The notes: generated by a model from the sequence alone, not told the origin. A stretch of DNA of 64,000 nucleotides from JABDLO01 sp041749255 (GCA_041749255.1 JBGTBR010000038.1:1-64000), one strand, 5' to 3'; positions 26,276 through 36,426 are shown, counted from the stretch's first letter. Numbers and translations are program-made.

Positions 26276-27550
26276 TTGAAGGTTACCAATAAATATATTC
26301 TGGCCGCTATAACCTTTTTGGTCATAGGTGTTATCATTTACCTATTGAGCGATATCGTTTTTTATATTATTCTGGCCTGGGTACTTTCCATGATCGGTGC
26401 CCCCTTAACCATTTTCTTAAGAAAATACATAGGTAAAAATCTTTCTGCCGTAGTCACTCTACTCGTTTTTGTCATGTTTTCTGTCATGTTGGTTTATACA
26501 TTTATACCTTCTGTGGTCCAACAAGCCAGAAACCTTGCCACAATCGATTACGAGAGTGTGATCAATTCCTTTGAGCAACCCATCAATGACTGGGAACAAT
26601 GGCTGATCAACAAAGGCATGATAGAAGGTAATATCGAAGAAACTCCTTCCCATTTAGATGGTCCAAATGCGAGTTCCCCATTGCTGGTAACCAAGAGTGT
26701 TAAACTGGATTCTTTAATATCCTCGGGAGGAGATACACTTACACACACCAATATCTCATTGGTCATAAATATTCAAAATCCTATACCAAAAGACAATACT
26801 ATTCACGAATTTACGAGGGTAGAGATCACAGACACCTTTTTTGACCGGGTAAGGAAAAATCTTTTTAATTTTATAAATCCTGCCAGAATTTCAATGTTGT
26901 TTTCCAGTCTCGTGGGTTGGATTGGAAATGCATTGGTTGGTATTATGTCGGTATTGTTTATAGCTTTCTTTTTTTTGAGAGAACAGGGTCTGTTTGCCAA
27001 AGCTATAGCATCGATGGTGCCTGAACAATATGAAAGCCAAACCAATGATGCCATATCACAAACCAGCGTCCTGTTAATTCGTTACTTTACAGGTGTATTG
27101 ATCCAAATAACTGTCATAACCATTTATGTATCCGTCATACTTTCTGTCCTGGGTATTAAAAACGGTCTGCTTATTGGGTTTTTCGCTGCCTTGATGAATG
27201 TAATTCCTTACATAGGTCCCATCCTGGGTGCCACTTTCGGAGTAATTATTACCATGACTTCCAATCTCGGAATTCCATTCTATGATGAAATGATTCCGAT
27301 GTTATTAAAAGTTGTGGCTGTTTTTGCTTCCATGCAATTGATAGACAATTTGATACTCCAACCCAACATTTTCTCCAAGAGTGTGAAAGCCCATCCATTA
27401 GAAATATTTATCATCATATTAATAGGGGCTAAACTGGGAGGTATTATTGGTATGATACTGGCTATTCCTATTTATACTGTTCTAAGGGTTGTCGGAAAAG
27501 TATTCTTAAGCGAATTTAAAATCGTCCAATCTATTACCTCACGACTCTGA
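26276..27550 (+). CDS. AI-2E/PerM family membrane transporter
   Basis: A 424-residue protein with about eight transmembrane segments in the 2 + 6 arrangement of the AI-2E transporter (UPF0118) family, separated by a hydrophilic region at about residues 85-195. Conserved family segments include GLLIGFFAALMNVIPYIGPILGA and the C-terminal HPLEIFIIILIGAKLGGIIGMILAIPIYTVLRV. Members export autoinducer-2 or carry out Na+/H+ exchange; the substrate cannot be told here. The start codon is TTG: upstream the frame reaches a TGA at 26234 without any ATG, and GGAG at 26262-26265 could serve as a Shine-Dalgarno sequence. Confidence 0.9.
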   Translation: MKVTNKYILAAITFLVIGVIIYLLSDIVFYIILAWVLSMIGAPLTIFLRKYIGKNLSAVVTLLVFVMFSVMLVYTFIPSVVQQARNLATIDYESVINSFEQPINDWEQWLINKGMIEGNIEETPSHLDGPNASSPLLVTKSVKLDSLISSGGDTLTHTNISLVINIQNPIPKDNTIHEFTRVEITDTFFDRVRKNLFNFINPARISMLFSSLVGWIGNALVGIMSVLFIAFFFLREQGLFAKAIASMVPEQYESQTNDAISQTSVLLIRYFTGVLIQITVITIYVSVILSVLGIKNGLLIGFFAALMNVIPYIGPILGATFGVIITMTSNLGIPFYDEMIPMLLKVVAVFASMQLIDNLILQPNIFSKSVKAHPLEIFIIILIGAKLGGIIGMILAIPIYTVLRVVGKVFLSEFKIVQSITSRL

Positions 27551-27565
27551 CATTCATCAAAGGAC

Positions 27566-29851
27566 TTATTCTTCTACAATTTGCAGTTTTGCGTATTGAA
27601 GCATAATTCTTTTCTCATTATTATCCTCCAAATCGGGAAAGAGAATGGTAGCTACATGGCGTTCATCAATGGATTGTACTTTTCCCTTCCCAAACTGTAA
27701 ATGAAGTACTGCCATACCTTCTTTGATTTTATGCATTGGGCTGGCATGAAAATCTTTTGCATCTATTCCCAACACGGGCTTATTTAGTCTTTTAGGAACT
27801 GGTTTAAAATTTCCCAGTAATTTGGGCTCACCCAATCCGCTTCGGCGATCCTCATGACTTTTAGTTATATGGCTGAGGCCATCAATACAATCTTCGGATA
27901 TTTCTTCTAAAAATCTGCTCGGATCATTAAATCGCATCTGTCCGTATTGATATCTGCTGTTTGCATAACTCAGTGTGAGATAGCTCTCTGCCCTTGTAAT
28001 AGCTACATAAAACAACCGCCTTTCTTCATCTATTTGATCTGGTGTTGTCATGGACATATAAGATGGAAAAAGGTTTTCTTCCAGCCCCACTACAAAAACA
28101 GATTTAAATTCCAATCCTTTAGCAGCATGTGTAGACATAAGAGTGACATAATCGCTTTCATCAGTCACCTCATCCTGGTCAGTCATTAGAGAAATGGTTT
28201 GAAGAAAAGCGGCCAGGGATCGATCGTGATTGGCTTCTACCCCTTCTTGCACAATGTCCTCTTCCACAAACTCCTTCACAGCATCGAGTAAAGCATTGAT
28301 ATTTTCTATCCTGTTCAACCCTTCAATGCTGTTGTCCGATTTCAAATCGTCTACAATGCCTGATTTCTTGCTTATATAAAGCGCTGATTCGTACGCATCT
28401 GAGGCTGCTGCTTTCTTCCTGATGTTGTGGATTACATCTGTAAATACTCCAACTGTGCGTGAAGATCGCACATTAAATGTCATTTTATTTAACGCTTCCC
28501 ACATGCTGATCTCCATTTCATTAGCCAGATCCGTAAGCTGGTCAATCGTAGCTTTTCCAATTCCTCTTTTAGGGTAATTGATAATTCTCTTTAGGGCTTC
28601 ATCATCTTTTTCATTGACTGTGAGTCGCATATATGCTATCATGTCTTTTATTTCCTTTCTCTGGTAAAAAGACAATCCTCCATAAATCCTGTAGGTAATA
28701 TTGTACCTTCTCAGATATTCTTCAAAAATCCGGGATTGGGCATTGGTTCTATACAAAATGGCTATATCGCTGTTTTGCAGGTTGTGCCTGTTTTTCTGTT
28801 CTATGATCGTATCGGCAATCCGACGACCTTCTTCACTTTCAGTCATCGCTTTGATGACTTTTATTTTCTGTCCTCCGGATTTATCAGTCCAGATTTTCTT
28901 CTGAATTTGCCTTTTATTATACGTGATTACCTGATTGGCGGCTTCCACAATAAATCCAGTAGACCGGTAATTTTGCTCCAGTTTATATGTTTTTAGCTTG
29001 GGGAAATCATGCTCAAATTGCAGTATATTTTCAATGGTAGCTCCTCTGAAAGAATATATACTTTGGGCATCATCGCCTACAATACAAATATTGTGCGGGC
29101 TTCCCTGATATAAAACTAGGAGTTTAAGAATCTCATATTGCAAATAATTGGTGTCCTGAAACTCATCGACCATTATATATCTGAATTGATATTGATATTT
29201 TTGTCTTACCTGATCCGGATTTTGATACAACAATCTGAAAGTCTGCAATAGCAGATCATCAAAGTCCATAGCTCCGGATCGTTGACATTTTGTTACATAT
29301 CGTTCATAGATTTGATAAATCAACGGCCGTCGATTCATTCTGTCCAATGCCATAAGGTCTTCATTGGCCATATAGGCTTTGGGTGTGATCAGATTGCTTT
29401 TAGCTGAAGAAATTCGCGATCTAACTGCTCCATTATTGTAAACGGTTTTATCCAGATTCAACGATTTAATGATCTCGGCAATGACGCTTTTCGAATCATC
29501 GGTATCATAAATTGTAAAATCATTGGGATATCCGATTTTATGCGCTTCTACCCTAAGTATTCTGGCAAAAAGAGAGTGAAATGTACCAGCCCAAACCTTG
29601 CGAGCATCCTGTCCGACTACTTTTTCAATCCTGTCTTTCATCTCACGGGCTGCCTTGTTGGTAAATGTAAGGGCAAGTATCTGCCCTGGATGTACCCCTA
29701 AATGGATGAGATGTGCAATTCTATAGGTTAATACCCTTGTCTTTCCCGAACCCGGACCGGCAATCACCATGACGGGACCTTCTGTTTCAGAAGCTGCTTT
29801 CCTTTGTACATCATTGAGTTCTTCCAGATATGAATGTGCTGTTGTCTGCAT
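27566..29851 (-). CDS. pcrA: UvrD/PcrA-type ATP-dependent DNA helicase
   Basis: A 761-residue superfamily 1A 3'-5' DNA helicase involved in repair and replication restart. The Q-motif region LNDVQRKAA is followed by Walker A AGPGSGKT (31-38), TFTNKAAREMKDR (motif Ia), VDEFQDTN (Walker B, motif II), GDDAQSIYSFRGA (motif III), LEQNYRST (motif IV), VTLMSTHAAKGLEF (motif V) and VAITRAE (motif VI). The C-terminal tail with FGKGKVQSID is like the PcrA Tudor-type RNA-polymerase-binding domain. The length is normal. It is convergent with the AI-2E gene (15-bp gap) and divergent from the beta-CASP gene. Confidence 0.95.
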   Translation of the reverse strand: MQTTAHSYLEELNDVQRKAASETEGPVMVIAGPGSGKTRVLTYRIAHLIHLGVHPGQILALTFTNKAAREMKDRIEKVVGQDARKVWAGTFHSLFARILRVEAHKIGYPNDFTIYDTDDSKSVIAEIIKSLNLDKTVYNNGAVRSRISSAKSNLITPKAYMANEDLMALDRMNRRPLIYQIYERYVTKCQRSGAMDFDDLLLQTFRLLYQNPDQVRQKYQYQFRYIMVDEFQDTNYLQYEILKLLVLYQGSPHNICIVGDDAQSIYSFRGATIENILQFEHDFPKLKTYKLEQNYRSTGFIVEAANQVITYNKRQIQKKIWTDKSGGQKIKVIKAMTESEEGRRIADTIIEQKNRHNLQNSDIAILYRTNAQSRIFEEYLRRYNITYRIYGGLSFYQRKEIKDMIAYMRLTVNEKDDEALKRIINYPKRGIGKATIDQLTDLANEMEISMWEALNKMTFNVRSSRTVGVFTDVIHNIRKKAAASDAYESALYISKKSGIVDDLKSDNSIEGLNRIENINALLDAVKEFVEEDIVQEGVEANHDRSLAAFLQTISLMTDQDEVTDESDYVTLMSTHAAKGLEFKSVFVVGLEENLFPSYMSMTTPDQIDEERRLFYVAITRAESYLTLSYANSRYQYGQMRFNDPSRFLEEISEDCIDGLSHITKSHEDRRSGLGEPKLLGNFKPVPKRLNKPVLGIDAKDFHASPMHKIKEGMAVLHLQFGKGKVQSIDERHVATILFPDLEDNNEKRIMLQYAKLQIVEE

Positions 29852-30031
29852 AGGGCGTCAAAGATCGCTAAATATTTTAAAAAGTAAAATGTAAAAAATA
29901 CACTTTTTTAGTTAAAATACCCATCTTTTCAATGCTTAATTTAATTGGGTTGTAAAATGCTGAAGAATAATGTTGGTGTTCATCAATCCAATACCGGCAA
30001 ATCTATTATATTAAAGGTTTAAATACATTCT

Positions 30032-31447
30032 ATGGAAATCACCTTTTGCGGTGCTGCAAAATACGTAACGGGATCTTGCCACCTCATCACTTTAAAAAAT
30101 GGCTATAAAATACTGCTCGATTGCGGTTTATTTCAGGGAAAAGGACAGGAGATATGGGACTTTAATAACCACTGGCACTTTAATCCTTCTGATATTGATG
30201 TACTCATATTGTCACACGCTCATATTGATCATATCGGCCGGGTTCCCCAGTTGGTAAAAGATGGGTTTTCAGGAAATATATATTGTACCAATGCGACTCG
30301 AAGCCTGTGTTCTATTATGCTTATGGATAGCGCTAAGATTCAGGAAAGCGATGTAGAATACTACAACAGAAAAATCTTTCACAAACGAAAGAAAAAAGGT
30401 AAGAAACTAAGAGTACCTCTCTATGTTTCCAATGATGTAGGACCGGCAATGAACCTTTTTAATGGTTGTAGATATGATAAATGGATAAAGATTCACAAAG
30501 GGGTAGAAATATTATTCAGGGATGCCGGGCATATCCTGGGAAGCGCTAGTGTGACTCTAAAAATTACTGAAAAAAATAAAACCACAACCATTGGGTATAC
30601 CGGAGATATAGGTCGTCCTGACAGACCAATTCTCAGAAATCCTATGCCTATGCCTCCGGTTGATATATTAATTTGTGAATCCACGTATGGAAACCGTGAG
30701 CACGAATTTCCTCCCGAGCAAAAAGCAACTTTGCTTCGGATCATAAAAGAAACATGTGTAGAGAAAAAAGGGAAATTGATTATTCCGGCGTTTTCTCTGG
30801 GTAGAACCCAGGAAATAATATATATGATGGATAAGCTCGAAACTTCCGGAAATCTTCCAAAAATCAATGTGTATGTAGATAGTCCGCTGGCGGTCAATGC
30901 CACGATGGTCTATATCGCCCACCCAGAGTGCTATGACGCCGCACTGCATGAATATTTGCTCATTGACGACAATCCTTTTGGCTTTAATACTTTACATTAT
31001 GTAAAGGATGTAGAAAAATCAAAAGAGCTGAACCATAGTCATGAGCCCAGTGTAATTATCAGCGCCTCGGGAATGATGAATGCAGGCAGGGTCGTGCACC
31101 ACTTATATCACAATATCGATCATCCTAAAAACACTTTCCTTATAGTTGGGTATTGTGCACCGGGAACTCCAGGACATCTCTTGCAAAACGGAGCTGAAGC
31201 GATTAAAATCTTTGATGAATGGAAAATTGTAAAAGCCCGGGTTGAGGTAATGGATTCTTTTTCCGCTCATGGTGACCGGAATGAAATGTACGATTTTATT
31301 CAAAACCAAATCGAAAGTGCAAAAAAAGTGTTTTTAGTTCACGGAGAATACAATACTCAGGTAGCTTTTGCAGAATTTCTACAGGAAAAAGGGTTTGGTA
31401 AAGTGACTATTCCATCCAAGGGAGAGTCCTTTAACGTAGAGTTTTAA
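30032..31447 (+). CDS. Beta-CASP metallo-beta-lactamase-fold ribonuclease-like protein
   Basis: A 471-residue protein. The metallo-beta-lactamase zinc motif HAHIDH is at residues 62-67. The beta-CASP region has IPAFSLGRTQEI and VYVDSPLAVNAT, and a SASGMMNAGRVVHHL motif precedes the RMMBL segment VMDSFSAHGDRNEM and VHGE near the C-terminus. The architecture matches bacterial homologues of CPSF-73/Ysh1-type RNA nucleases, so cleavage of RNA is expected but not shown. The gene ends at the edge of a low-complexity repeat block. Confidence 0.93.
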   Translation: MEITFCGAAKYVTGSCHLITLKNGYKILLDCGLFQGKGQEIWDFNNHWHFNPSDIDVLILSHAHIDHIGRVPQLVKDGFSGNIYCTNATRSLCSIMLMDSAKIQESDVEYYNRKIFHKRKKKGKKLRVPLYVSNDVGPAMNLFNGCRYDKWIKIHKGVEILFRDAGHILGSASVTLKITEKNKTTTIGYTGDIGRPDRPILRNPMPMPPVDILICESTYGNREHEFPPEQKATLLRIIKETCVEKKGKLIIPAFSLGRTQEIIYMMDKLETSGNLPKINVYVDSPLAVNATMVYIAHPECYDAALHEYLLIDDNPFGFNTLHYVKDVEKSKELNHSHEPSVIISASGMMNAGRVVHHLYHNIDHPKNTFLIVGYCAPGTPGHLLQNGAEAIKIFDEWKIVKARVEVMDSFSAHGDRNEMYDFIQNQIESAKKVFLVHGEYNTQVAFAEFLQEKGFGKVTIPSKGESFNVEF

Positions 31448-31800
31448 GGTTAAGGTTAAGGTTTTTGCCTACGGCAGGTAGGTCAGAAAGTCGGAAGGTC
31501 AGAAGGTCTCAAGGTCGGAAAGTCAGAAAGTCAGAAAGTCAGAAAGTCAAAGTTTGGTCGTTTAACAATTAACTTGCCAATTGCTACGAGAACTACGAGC
31601 TACGAGCTAACTGCTAAAATAAGGCTAAAGATTTCGGCTAAGGCAGGTTAAGGTTAAGGTTATAAATTTGGTTTTAGTTTGGGTTTTAGTTTTAGTATTG
31701 GTCTTGGTTTTAGTTTGGGTTTTAGTATTGGTTTTTTTCTACCTTCAATACTTTCTAATCAAAAGAACCAATCGTTATTCCGCCTCAAAAAATATGAAGT
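31448..31800. repeat. Low-complexity repeat block, sister of the 15.4-16.3 kb block
   Basis: It contains AAGGTTAAGGTTAAGG, TTTTTGCCTACGGCAGG (reverse complement of the CTGCCGAAGGCAAAAA module of the 15 kb block), several GTCAGAAAGTCAGAAAG units (31491-31550), a GCTACGAGCTACGAGCTAACTGC segment and a degenerate GGTTTTAGTTTGGG tract (31670-31735). The first modules are inverted relative to the 15 kb block. As there, the block separates two convergent genes. I see no gene in it. Confidence 0.8.
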
Positions 31801-31806
31801 AATAAA

Positions 31807-32730
31807 TCAACTATCCGACTTTTTGAATTCATCTCCTTCCCAGAATCCACTGAGTCTTGTCTCGCCATTTTTTTCATAAAGCACTCCTGTTCCGTGCCTT
31901 TTATCTCCTTTCCATTCACCAATATAATACAAACCCGTTGTCCAAATATATTTACCCTTTCCATGACGCATATCCATGAAGAAGTCTCCATCATACGTTT
32001 CTCCATCCTGCCACTGGTACTGGCCATTGCCGTGTCGCATATTATCTTTCCATTCTCCTTTATACATACCACCATTTTTCCAAATACCTATGCCATTTCC
32101 ATTTGCCATATTATTCTTAATCTCTCCCAAATAGTGAATTTCACTGCCTTTGTTGTTCATAAATACAAGTAATTCCCTTTTAGGCTCACGCTGCTCATCT
32201 AATAATATTTGAAGGTTGTTAACACTGTCAAGAAGGTTTTGTGTCAATATTGTAAACGAATCCCTGTCACTTGCAAAAGCCAAATTGAGCTTTACTTTTT
32301 CTTCCATCATGGAATTTATTCTTTTTGTCCTGTCTTCTATGATTCCTAAATATTGCTCTTTTTCAGCTTTCAGTACAGCCAGGGAAAGTTCATGTTGATT
32401 TTTTAGTTGATTATTCTTGTTGATTAGATTTATTCTTTCATTTTTGATATTTTCAAAATTTTTAATTTCCGGGTTAGTAAGTTCTAACTCTCCGTATACA
32501 TTAAAGGCCGTGTCATATTGCCCTGCGAAAAACAAGCTATCTGCATAGTTAAGTTTTTCCAATAAGTCAATCTTTGCTTCTTTATCAGATAATACTAAAA
32601 CCAAAGAATCAAGCATTTCTGATTTATAGATTCTTTCCGCCTTTTCTTTGTCGTATTTATTATATAAAAAGTAGATAGATACCCCCAATAGTAATGTAAT
32701 GGAGATAACTTTTATCATTTGAGCTTTCAT
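31807..32730 (-). CDS. Membrane-anchored coiled-coil protein with MORN repeats
   Basis: A 307-residue protein. An N-terminal membrane segment (about residues 6-23) is followed by a long charged, probably coiled-coil region (about 25-195), then four to five MORN repeats from about residue 200, such as MYKGEWKDNMRHGNGQYQW and TYDGDFFMDMRHGKGKYIW. MORN repeats usually mediate protein or lipid binding; no enzyme domain is seen. No partner is evident, but another protein with MORN/YwqK-like phrases (36432-38396) lies nearby. The function is unknown. Confidence 0.85.
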   Translation of the reverse strand: MKAQMIKVISITLLLGVSIYFLYNKYDKEKAERIYKSEMLDSLVLVLSDKEAKIDLLEKLNYADSLFFAGQYDTAFNVYGELELTNPEIKNFENIKNERINLINKNNQLKNQHELSLAVLKAEKEQYLGIIEDRTKRINSMMEEKVKLNLAFASDRDSFTILTQNLLDSVNNLQILLDEQREPKRELLVFMNNKGSEIHYLGEIKNNMANGNGIGIWKNGGMYKGEWKDNMRHGNGQYQWQDGETYDGDFFMDMRHGKGKYIWTTGLYYIGEWKGDKRHGTGVLYEKNGETRLSGFWEGDEFKKSDS

Positions 32731-33151
32731 TTATCTGAATTTAACTTTCACAATTTTTCATTATTTTATAAAGTCTAATAGATTTTATAAAAATATGACA
32801 TGTTCATTTTTATTTTATTTATGAATTTAGCCTATGACTATCGCAATGCATAAATTTAAGATTTGTTGAAAAATCTCAGGCTTTCATATATAGAAAGGCA
32901 CGAAAATCAAATAACTGAATTAATTCTTTCAATTAATCTTGTATTTTATATTTTTTTTAACTCAATTGTTACCGGTTATCCGAGTTTCCGGACGGTGTAC
33001 TCAAACACCAATGTATAAGTAGTGTATGTAGCGTGCACTTTCGATTGATGACATATGAATTTCTTAAAAAGTAAAAGTTTCTACTCAAAAGCTCCATTTC
33101 ATATATTCATTCATTAAAGTGGGATATCATAACTTTGAAGGATACATCTTC
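32731..33151. other. Intergenic region without recognised features
   Basis: A 421-bp AT-rich stretch between two minus-strand genes. No reading frame, repeat family member, RNA gene or convincing terminator was seen. Confidence 0.5.
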
Positions 33152-34603
33152 TTAATTTGTCAACAATGTTCCTTTTTTAGTTACAGGATTAAATGGTTCA
33201 AAAGGGTATACATCGGGTAAAACTTTGACACCAGTGGTAAGTTTAAGATTTTCCTGTCCGGCAAAAGTAAACTCTACCATGGATGCTTTATAACCAGTTC
33301 CCGGTGCTTCCAATGTTATATCATACACTCCATCTCCATTCAATGGTATGGTTTTATAGGTCCAAGCTTCCCCTAATACATATATTCTGAAGTCCCTGGC
33401 ATTGGGATTATAAGCTTCCCAAACCTTTACTTCTGAAGGTGGATTTTCTGGATCCGTAATGATTTTAAAACCAATATCAGTGGTTTCCCATTCCAGTTTA
33501 GGTCTTGCCTTATTCTCCAGGATCATTCTGTAAAAAGCCATAACCGTCTCCAATTCATAGCTTCCTCCAAGTGAATGTCCGACATTGGGTACATAACTAA
33601 AATGCGTTTCTCCAGGCAGGCTATCGCGATAAAATTGCCAACTATCAGGCAGAAAGAATTCATCCTGTGTTGCATTTACTATCAGTTTTGGCATCGCGTA
33701 TTTCTTTCTAAAGCTAAAGGGTTCTGTCAATTCCAGGAGTCTTTTGTATTCGCGTGAATCCATCCAGTCCATTATGCCTTCCTGCACATACTCGTTCACT
33801 GCAGGAGACCATTCACCGTAGCTTCTCCAATGGTGCATAAAAGAAGGAACGAGATTGAGTAAGTCGATCACCATTGGAACAACAGCTACTACTCTATCGT
33901 CCATCGCTGCTGTTGTCCATGCTGTCCAGCCACGCTTTGAAGCTCCAGCCACGACAAACTGATCCACTGTGAGATTTTTCTCCTTTTGAAGAATTTCTGT
34001 TGTAGCATCCATAGCCAAAACAACTGCCCTCGTCATAGGAAACCTCGACAGATAATAAGCATCCTCATCTCTTCCTCCATTTTCCAAAAATTTGCGCCAT
34101 CCCAATGCAATAATGGCATCTTCATAACGGTATTCTACCGTATCATTTTTAAAATATAGAGGCTGGAAAGGAATATTGTGAATATGTGTCATCACAGATT
34201 TTGTAGCCATGGCCGCCTCGACAAATCTTATATCCGCAGCAAGTGGTTCATCATTTTCTCTTGATCCACCGCCAATCCACATCATGCTTTTTGAATGATC
34301 TACCTGGTCGGGCACCACAATACTTACCCAATGCCACCATTCCGTTGCATCCACCTCTTCTTCCGATAACCAACTCTGAGAAACCAATTTAACAATATAT
34401 TCCGTGTATCCTGAATGTTGATTCACTTCGATGATATCGTATTTGGAAACATCGACCGTATCATGTATGTATTTATAAAGTGGATGCTCATGTATGTGAT
34501 CTTTAACAGTAATAGAGCGGTCTGCTTCCGATTTGCACTGCCATAAAAACATAACCGCGAAAAGAAACCAAATCAGGCTTGAGGTTGAAAATGATTTTTT
34601 CAA
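33152..34603 (-). CDS. PqaA-family (PhoPQ-activated pathogenicity-related) lipoprotein
   Basis: A 483-residue alpha/beta-hydrolase-fold protein of the PhoPQ-activated pathogenicity-related family (PF10142). A putative nucleophile is S222 in VVAGASKRGWTAW, with D314 in ATQDEFF and H343 in NVGHSLGGSY completing a plausible triad. The N-terminus has a signal sequence with a cysteine (C23, WQCKS) that fits a lipoprotein. The start codon is TTG at 34603: the frame upstream is closed by TGA without any ATG, and the internal ATG at codon 18 would remove the signal sequence. The natural substrate of the family is not known. Confidence 0.88.
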   Translation of the reverse strand: MKKSFSTSSLIWFLFAVMFLWQCKSEADRSITVKDHIHEHPLYKYIHDTVDVSKYDIIEVNQHSGYTEYIVKLVSQSWLSEEEVDATEWWHWVSIVVPDQVDHSKSMMWIGGGSRENDEPLAADIRFVEAAMATKSVMTHIHNIPFQPLYFKNDTVEYRYEDAIIALGWRKFLENGGRDEDAYYLSRFPMTRAVVLAMDATTEILQKEKNLTVDQFVVAGASKRGWTAWTTAAMDDRVVAVVPMVIDLLNLVPSFMHHWRSYGEWSPAVNEYVQEGIMDWMDSREYKRLLELTEPFSFRKKYAMPKLIVNATQDEFFLPDSWQFYRDSLPGETHFSYVPNVGHSLGGSYELETVMAFYRMILENKARPKLEWETTDIGFKIITDPENPPSEVKVWEAYNPNARDFRIYVLGEAWTYKTIPLNGDGVYDITLEAPGTGYKASMVEFTFAGQENLKLTTGVKVLPDVYPFEPFNPVTKKGTLLTN

Positions 34604-34973
34604 AATATCTAGTTTATATAATTTATAAAATCATAGAAATACGGGTAAAAATATCAAAAAATGTCAGGTTTAATAATTAGAACTTGACATCATATCCATT
34701 TTTTTATCTAAATGAAATATTCTATTTGATTTTAAAGAAAAAATTCTTGCCTGGCCATCAAATTCAAAAAAGAAATGAGCTTTTAGGTAACTTATTCTTG
34801 TCTAACTACTCATCTTTATTAATTTGGGAGGTAAAAACAACGTATTTCAGCAAATTATTTAAAAAGAGAAATACGGATTTATGTATATTTATTCATTGCA
34901 TTTTTTATTCTTTTACATCAAATAAATATGAAAATCAATTTTTGATTGGTTATATCAGAGAAAATATCTAAGT
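34604..34973. other. AT-rich divergent intergenic region
   Basis: A 370-bp gap between the PqaA-like gene and the barrel-protein gene. A TTG-started open frame of 95 codons occupies 34684-34971, but its product is rich in F, I, L, K and N with no motif and looks like translated AT-rich DNA. Two divergent promoters are expected here; none is clear. Confidence 0.45.
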
Positions 34974-35579
34974 ATGAGGTTAGTGGGTAAGTTTTGCGTT
35001 TTTACTTTTTTATTAATCAGCATAGGATTAAGTCTAGGAGCTCAGGAATACGGGGCAAAAGCCTCCTTTGTCTTTTCTGGCGTGAGTGGATTTAATGGGG
35101 GCGGCATTCATTTAGGGCCACAATTCGGTGCATATGTGAAATTAGGAACAAGTGAAAATTTATATTTTCAGTCAGAGCTTTTGATTACCTATAAAGGTGG
35201 TTCGTCTTCTTTTGGAGATGTAAAACAATCCCTTTATTTGATGTATATCGAACTGCCCATTATGTACGGTTTAAATGTGTCCAGAAAGGTATCGTTAAAT
35301 GGTGGAATACAGCCTGGTATGGTTTTTTTTGGTAGATTAACAGAAAGTTCCGGATCTGGTAAGACGGGCACCGGAATTGGATCGCATGTCACAAGATTTG
35401 ACTACTCAACACTATTGGGAGGGGATTATAATATTAATGATCAATGGACAGTTGGCGCAAGATTAAATTATAGTTTCGTCCCACTGGCCAATCGCAATAA
35501 TGAAGTAATAAGAAATACAGATCTCTTACTTTCACGCGTGGTTCAATTTTACGCTTGTTATAAACTAAGCAAACCGTAA
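34974..35579 (+). CDS. PorT-family outer-membrane beta-barrel protein
   Basis: A 201-residue protein with a signal peptide (cleavage after LSLGAQ, about residue 23) followed by alternating amphipathic strands such as LYFQSELLITYKGG, IELPIMYGLN and the C-terminal VVQFYACYKL. The pattern matches the outer-membrane protein beta-barrel domain PF13568 common in Bacteroidota. These barrels are often annotated as PorT-like, but there is no specific evidence that this one belongs to the type IX secretion system. It is flanked by long gaps and appears monocistronic. Confidence 0.8.
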   Translation: MRLVGKFCVFTFLLISIGLSLGAQEYGAKASFVFSGVSGFNGGGIHLGPQFGAYVKLGTSENLYFQSELLITYKGGSSSFGDVKQSLYLMYIELPIMYGLNVSRKVSLNGGIQPGMVFFGRLTESSGSGKTGTGIGSHVTRFDYSTLLGGDYNINDQWTVGARLNYSFVPLANRNNEVIRNTDLLLSRVVQFYACYKLSKP

Positions 35580-35625
35580 TTTCGCCTTAATACTTCACCC
35601 TTTAGATTTTTAATACCGCACCATC

Positions 35626-36426
35626 TTAGTCTGAAAGTCTTACAGAAGGTATTTTCCTCTCTTCTTTTCTAAAATCCAATGAAACATAAGCATTTATTCT
35701 CAATACAAACCTTTGTCTATAAATACTTCCGTCGTTTATATTTTGGCCTGTTGTATACATTAAGCCGGCAGTATAGGTGACACTTGGAGACGCTATATAG
35801 CCAATAGATGGATAAATTCTTAAATCCTCCAAAGGACTATCAACAATAGGACTTCCACTCTGCATAATAATTTCAACGTCAGGGTTCAAAAAAATGGCTC
35901 CTGGTATTAAAGCAGGTTTATTTACGGGAATACTCATGTAAAATTTATACCTCCACCTGTCCCTGTAAATCCAATCAGATCCCACATTATTTCTCCTGCT
36001 CCATCGATGTTCTATTCTTATCCTGTGATACACTTGGAATTTAGGAAATGGCATGACAAATAAATATTCATGCCAGATTCTAGGCTCAGGAACAACATGT
36101 TCAAAATCAAGATTTCCGGGCTCGGGTGTAAAATCCAATCTCAATACCCATCCTAATGACACATTAAACCTGGGAGATACCAAATAACTTATGGCATGCC
36201 GATTGTATATCTGTGCCATTCTTCCTATAAATGGCGTTCCTTCATAATTACCGCGTCTGTAGTGAAACTCAGCCCTCCAAAAAAACTTCTCCGATAATCT
36301 GAATTTATTATAAGAACCCATCCATAAATTTGATCCGGGATTCTCAAAAATCGCCTCTCTGTCCTGACTGTTACCCTTTTCTGTTATATAGAAAAACAGA
36401 ATGAGCGTGCAAACTAATATCCTCAT
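35626..36426 (-). CDS. DUF2490 outer-membrane protein
   Basis: The preferred start is the ATG at 36426 (MRILVCTLILFFYITEKGNSQ, a clear signal peptide), not an in-frame TTG three codons earlier. The mature part has many aromatic amphipathic strands (LWMGSYNKFRLSEKFFWRAEFHYRR, YHRIRIEHRW) and resembles the DUF2490 family of predicted outer-membrane barrels. The function is unknown. It begins five bases after the stop of the 654-residue protein gene, so the two are likely one operon and may act together at the cell envelope. Confidence 0.8.
   Translation of the reverse strand: MRILVCTLILFFYITEKGNSQDREAIFENPGSNLWMGSYNKFRLSEKFFWRAEFHYRRGNYEGTPFIGRMAQIYNRHAISYLVSPRFNVSLGWVLRLDFTPEPGNLDFEHVVPEPRIWHEYLFVMPFPKFQVYHRIRIEHRWSRRNNVGSDWIYRDRWRYKFYMSIPVNKPALIPGAIFLNPDVEIIMQSGSPIVDSPLEDLRIYPSIGYIASPSVTYTAGLMYTTGQNINDGSIYRQRFVLRINAYVSLDFRKEERKIPSVRLSD

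Noticed and set aside
34684..34971. 95-codon open frame ending two bases before the barrel-protein gene
   Set aside because: TTG start, no motif, composition expected from AT-rich DNA; more likely leader or promoter sequence.
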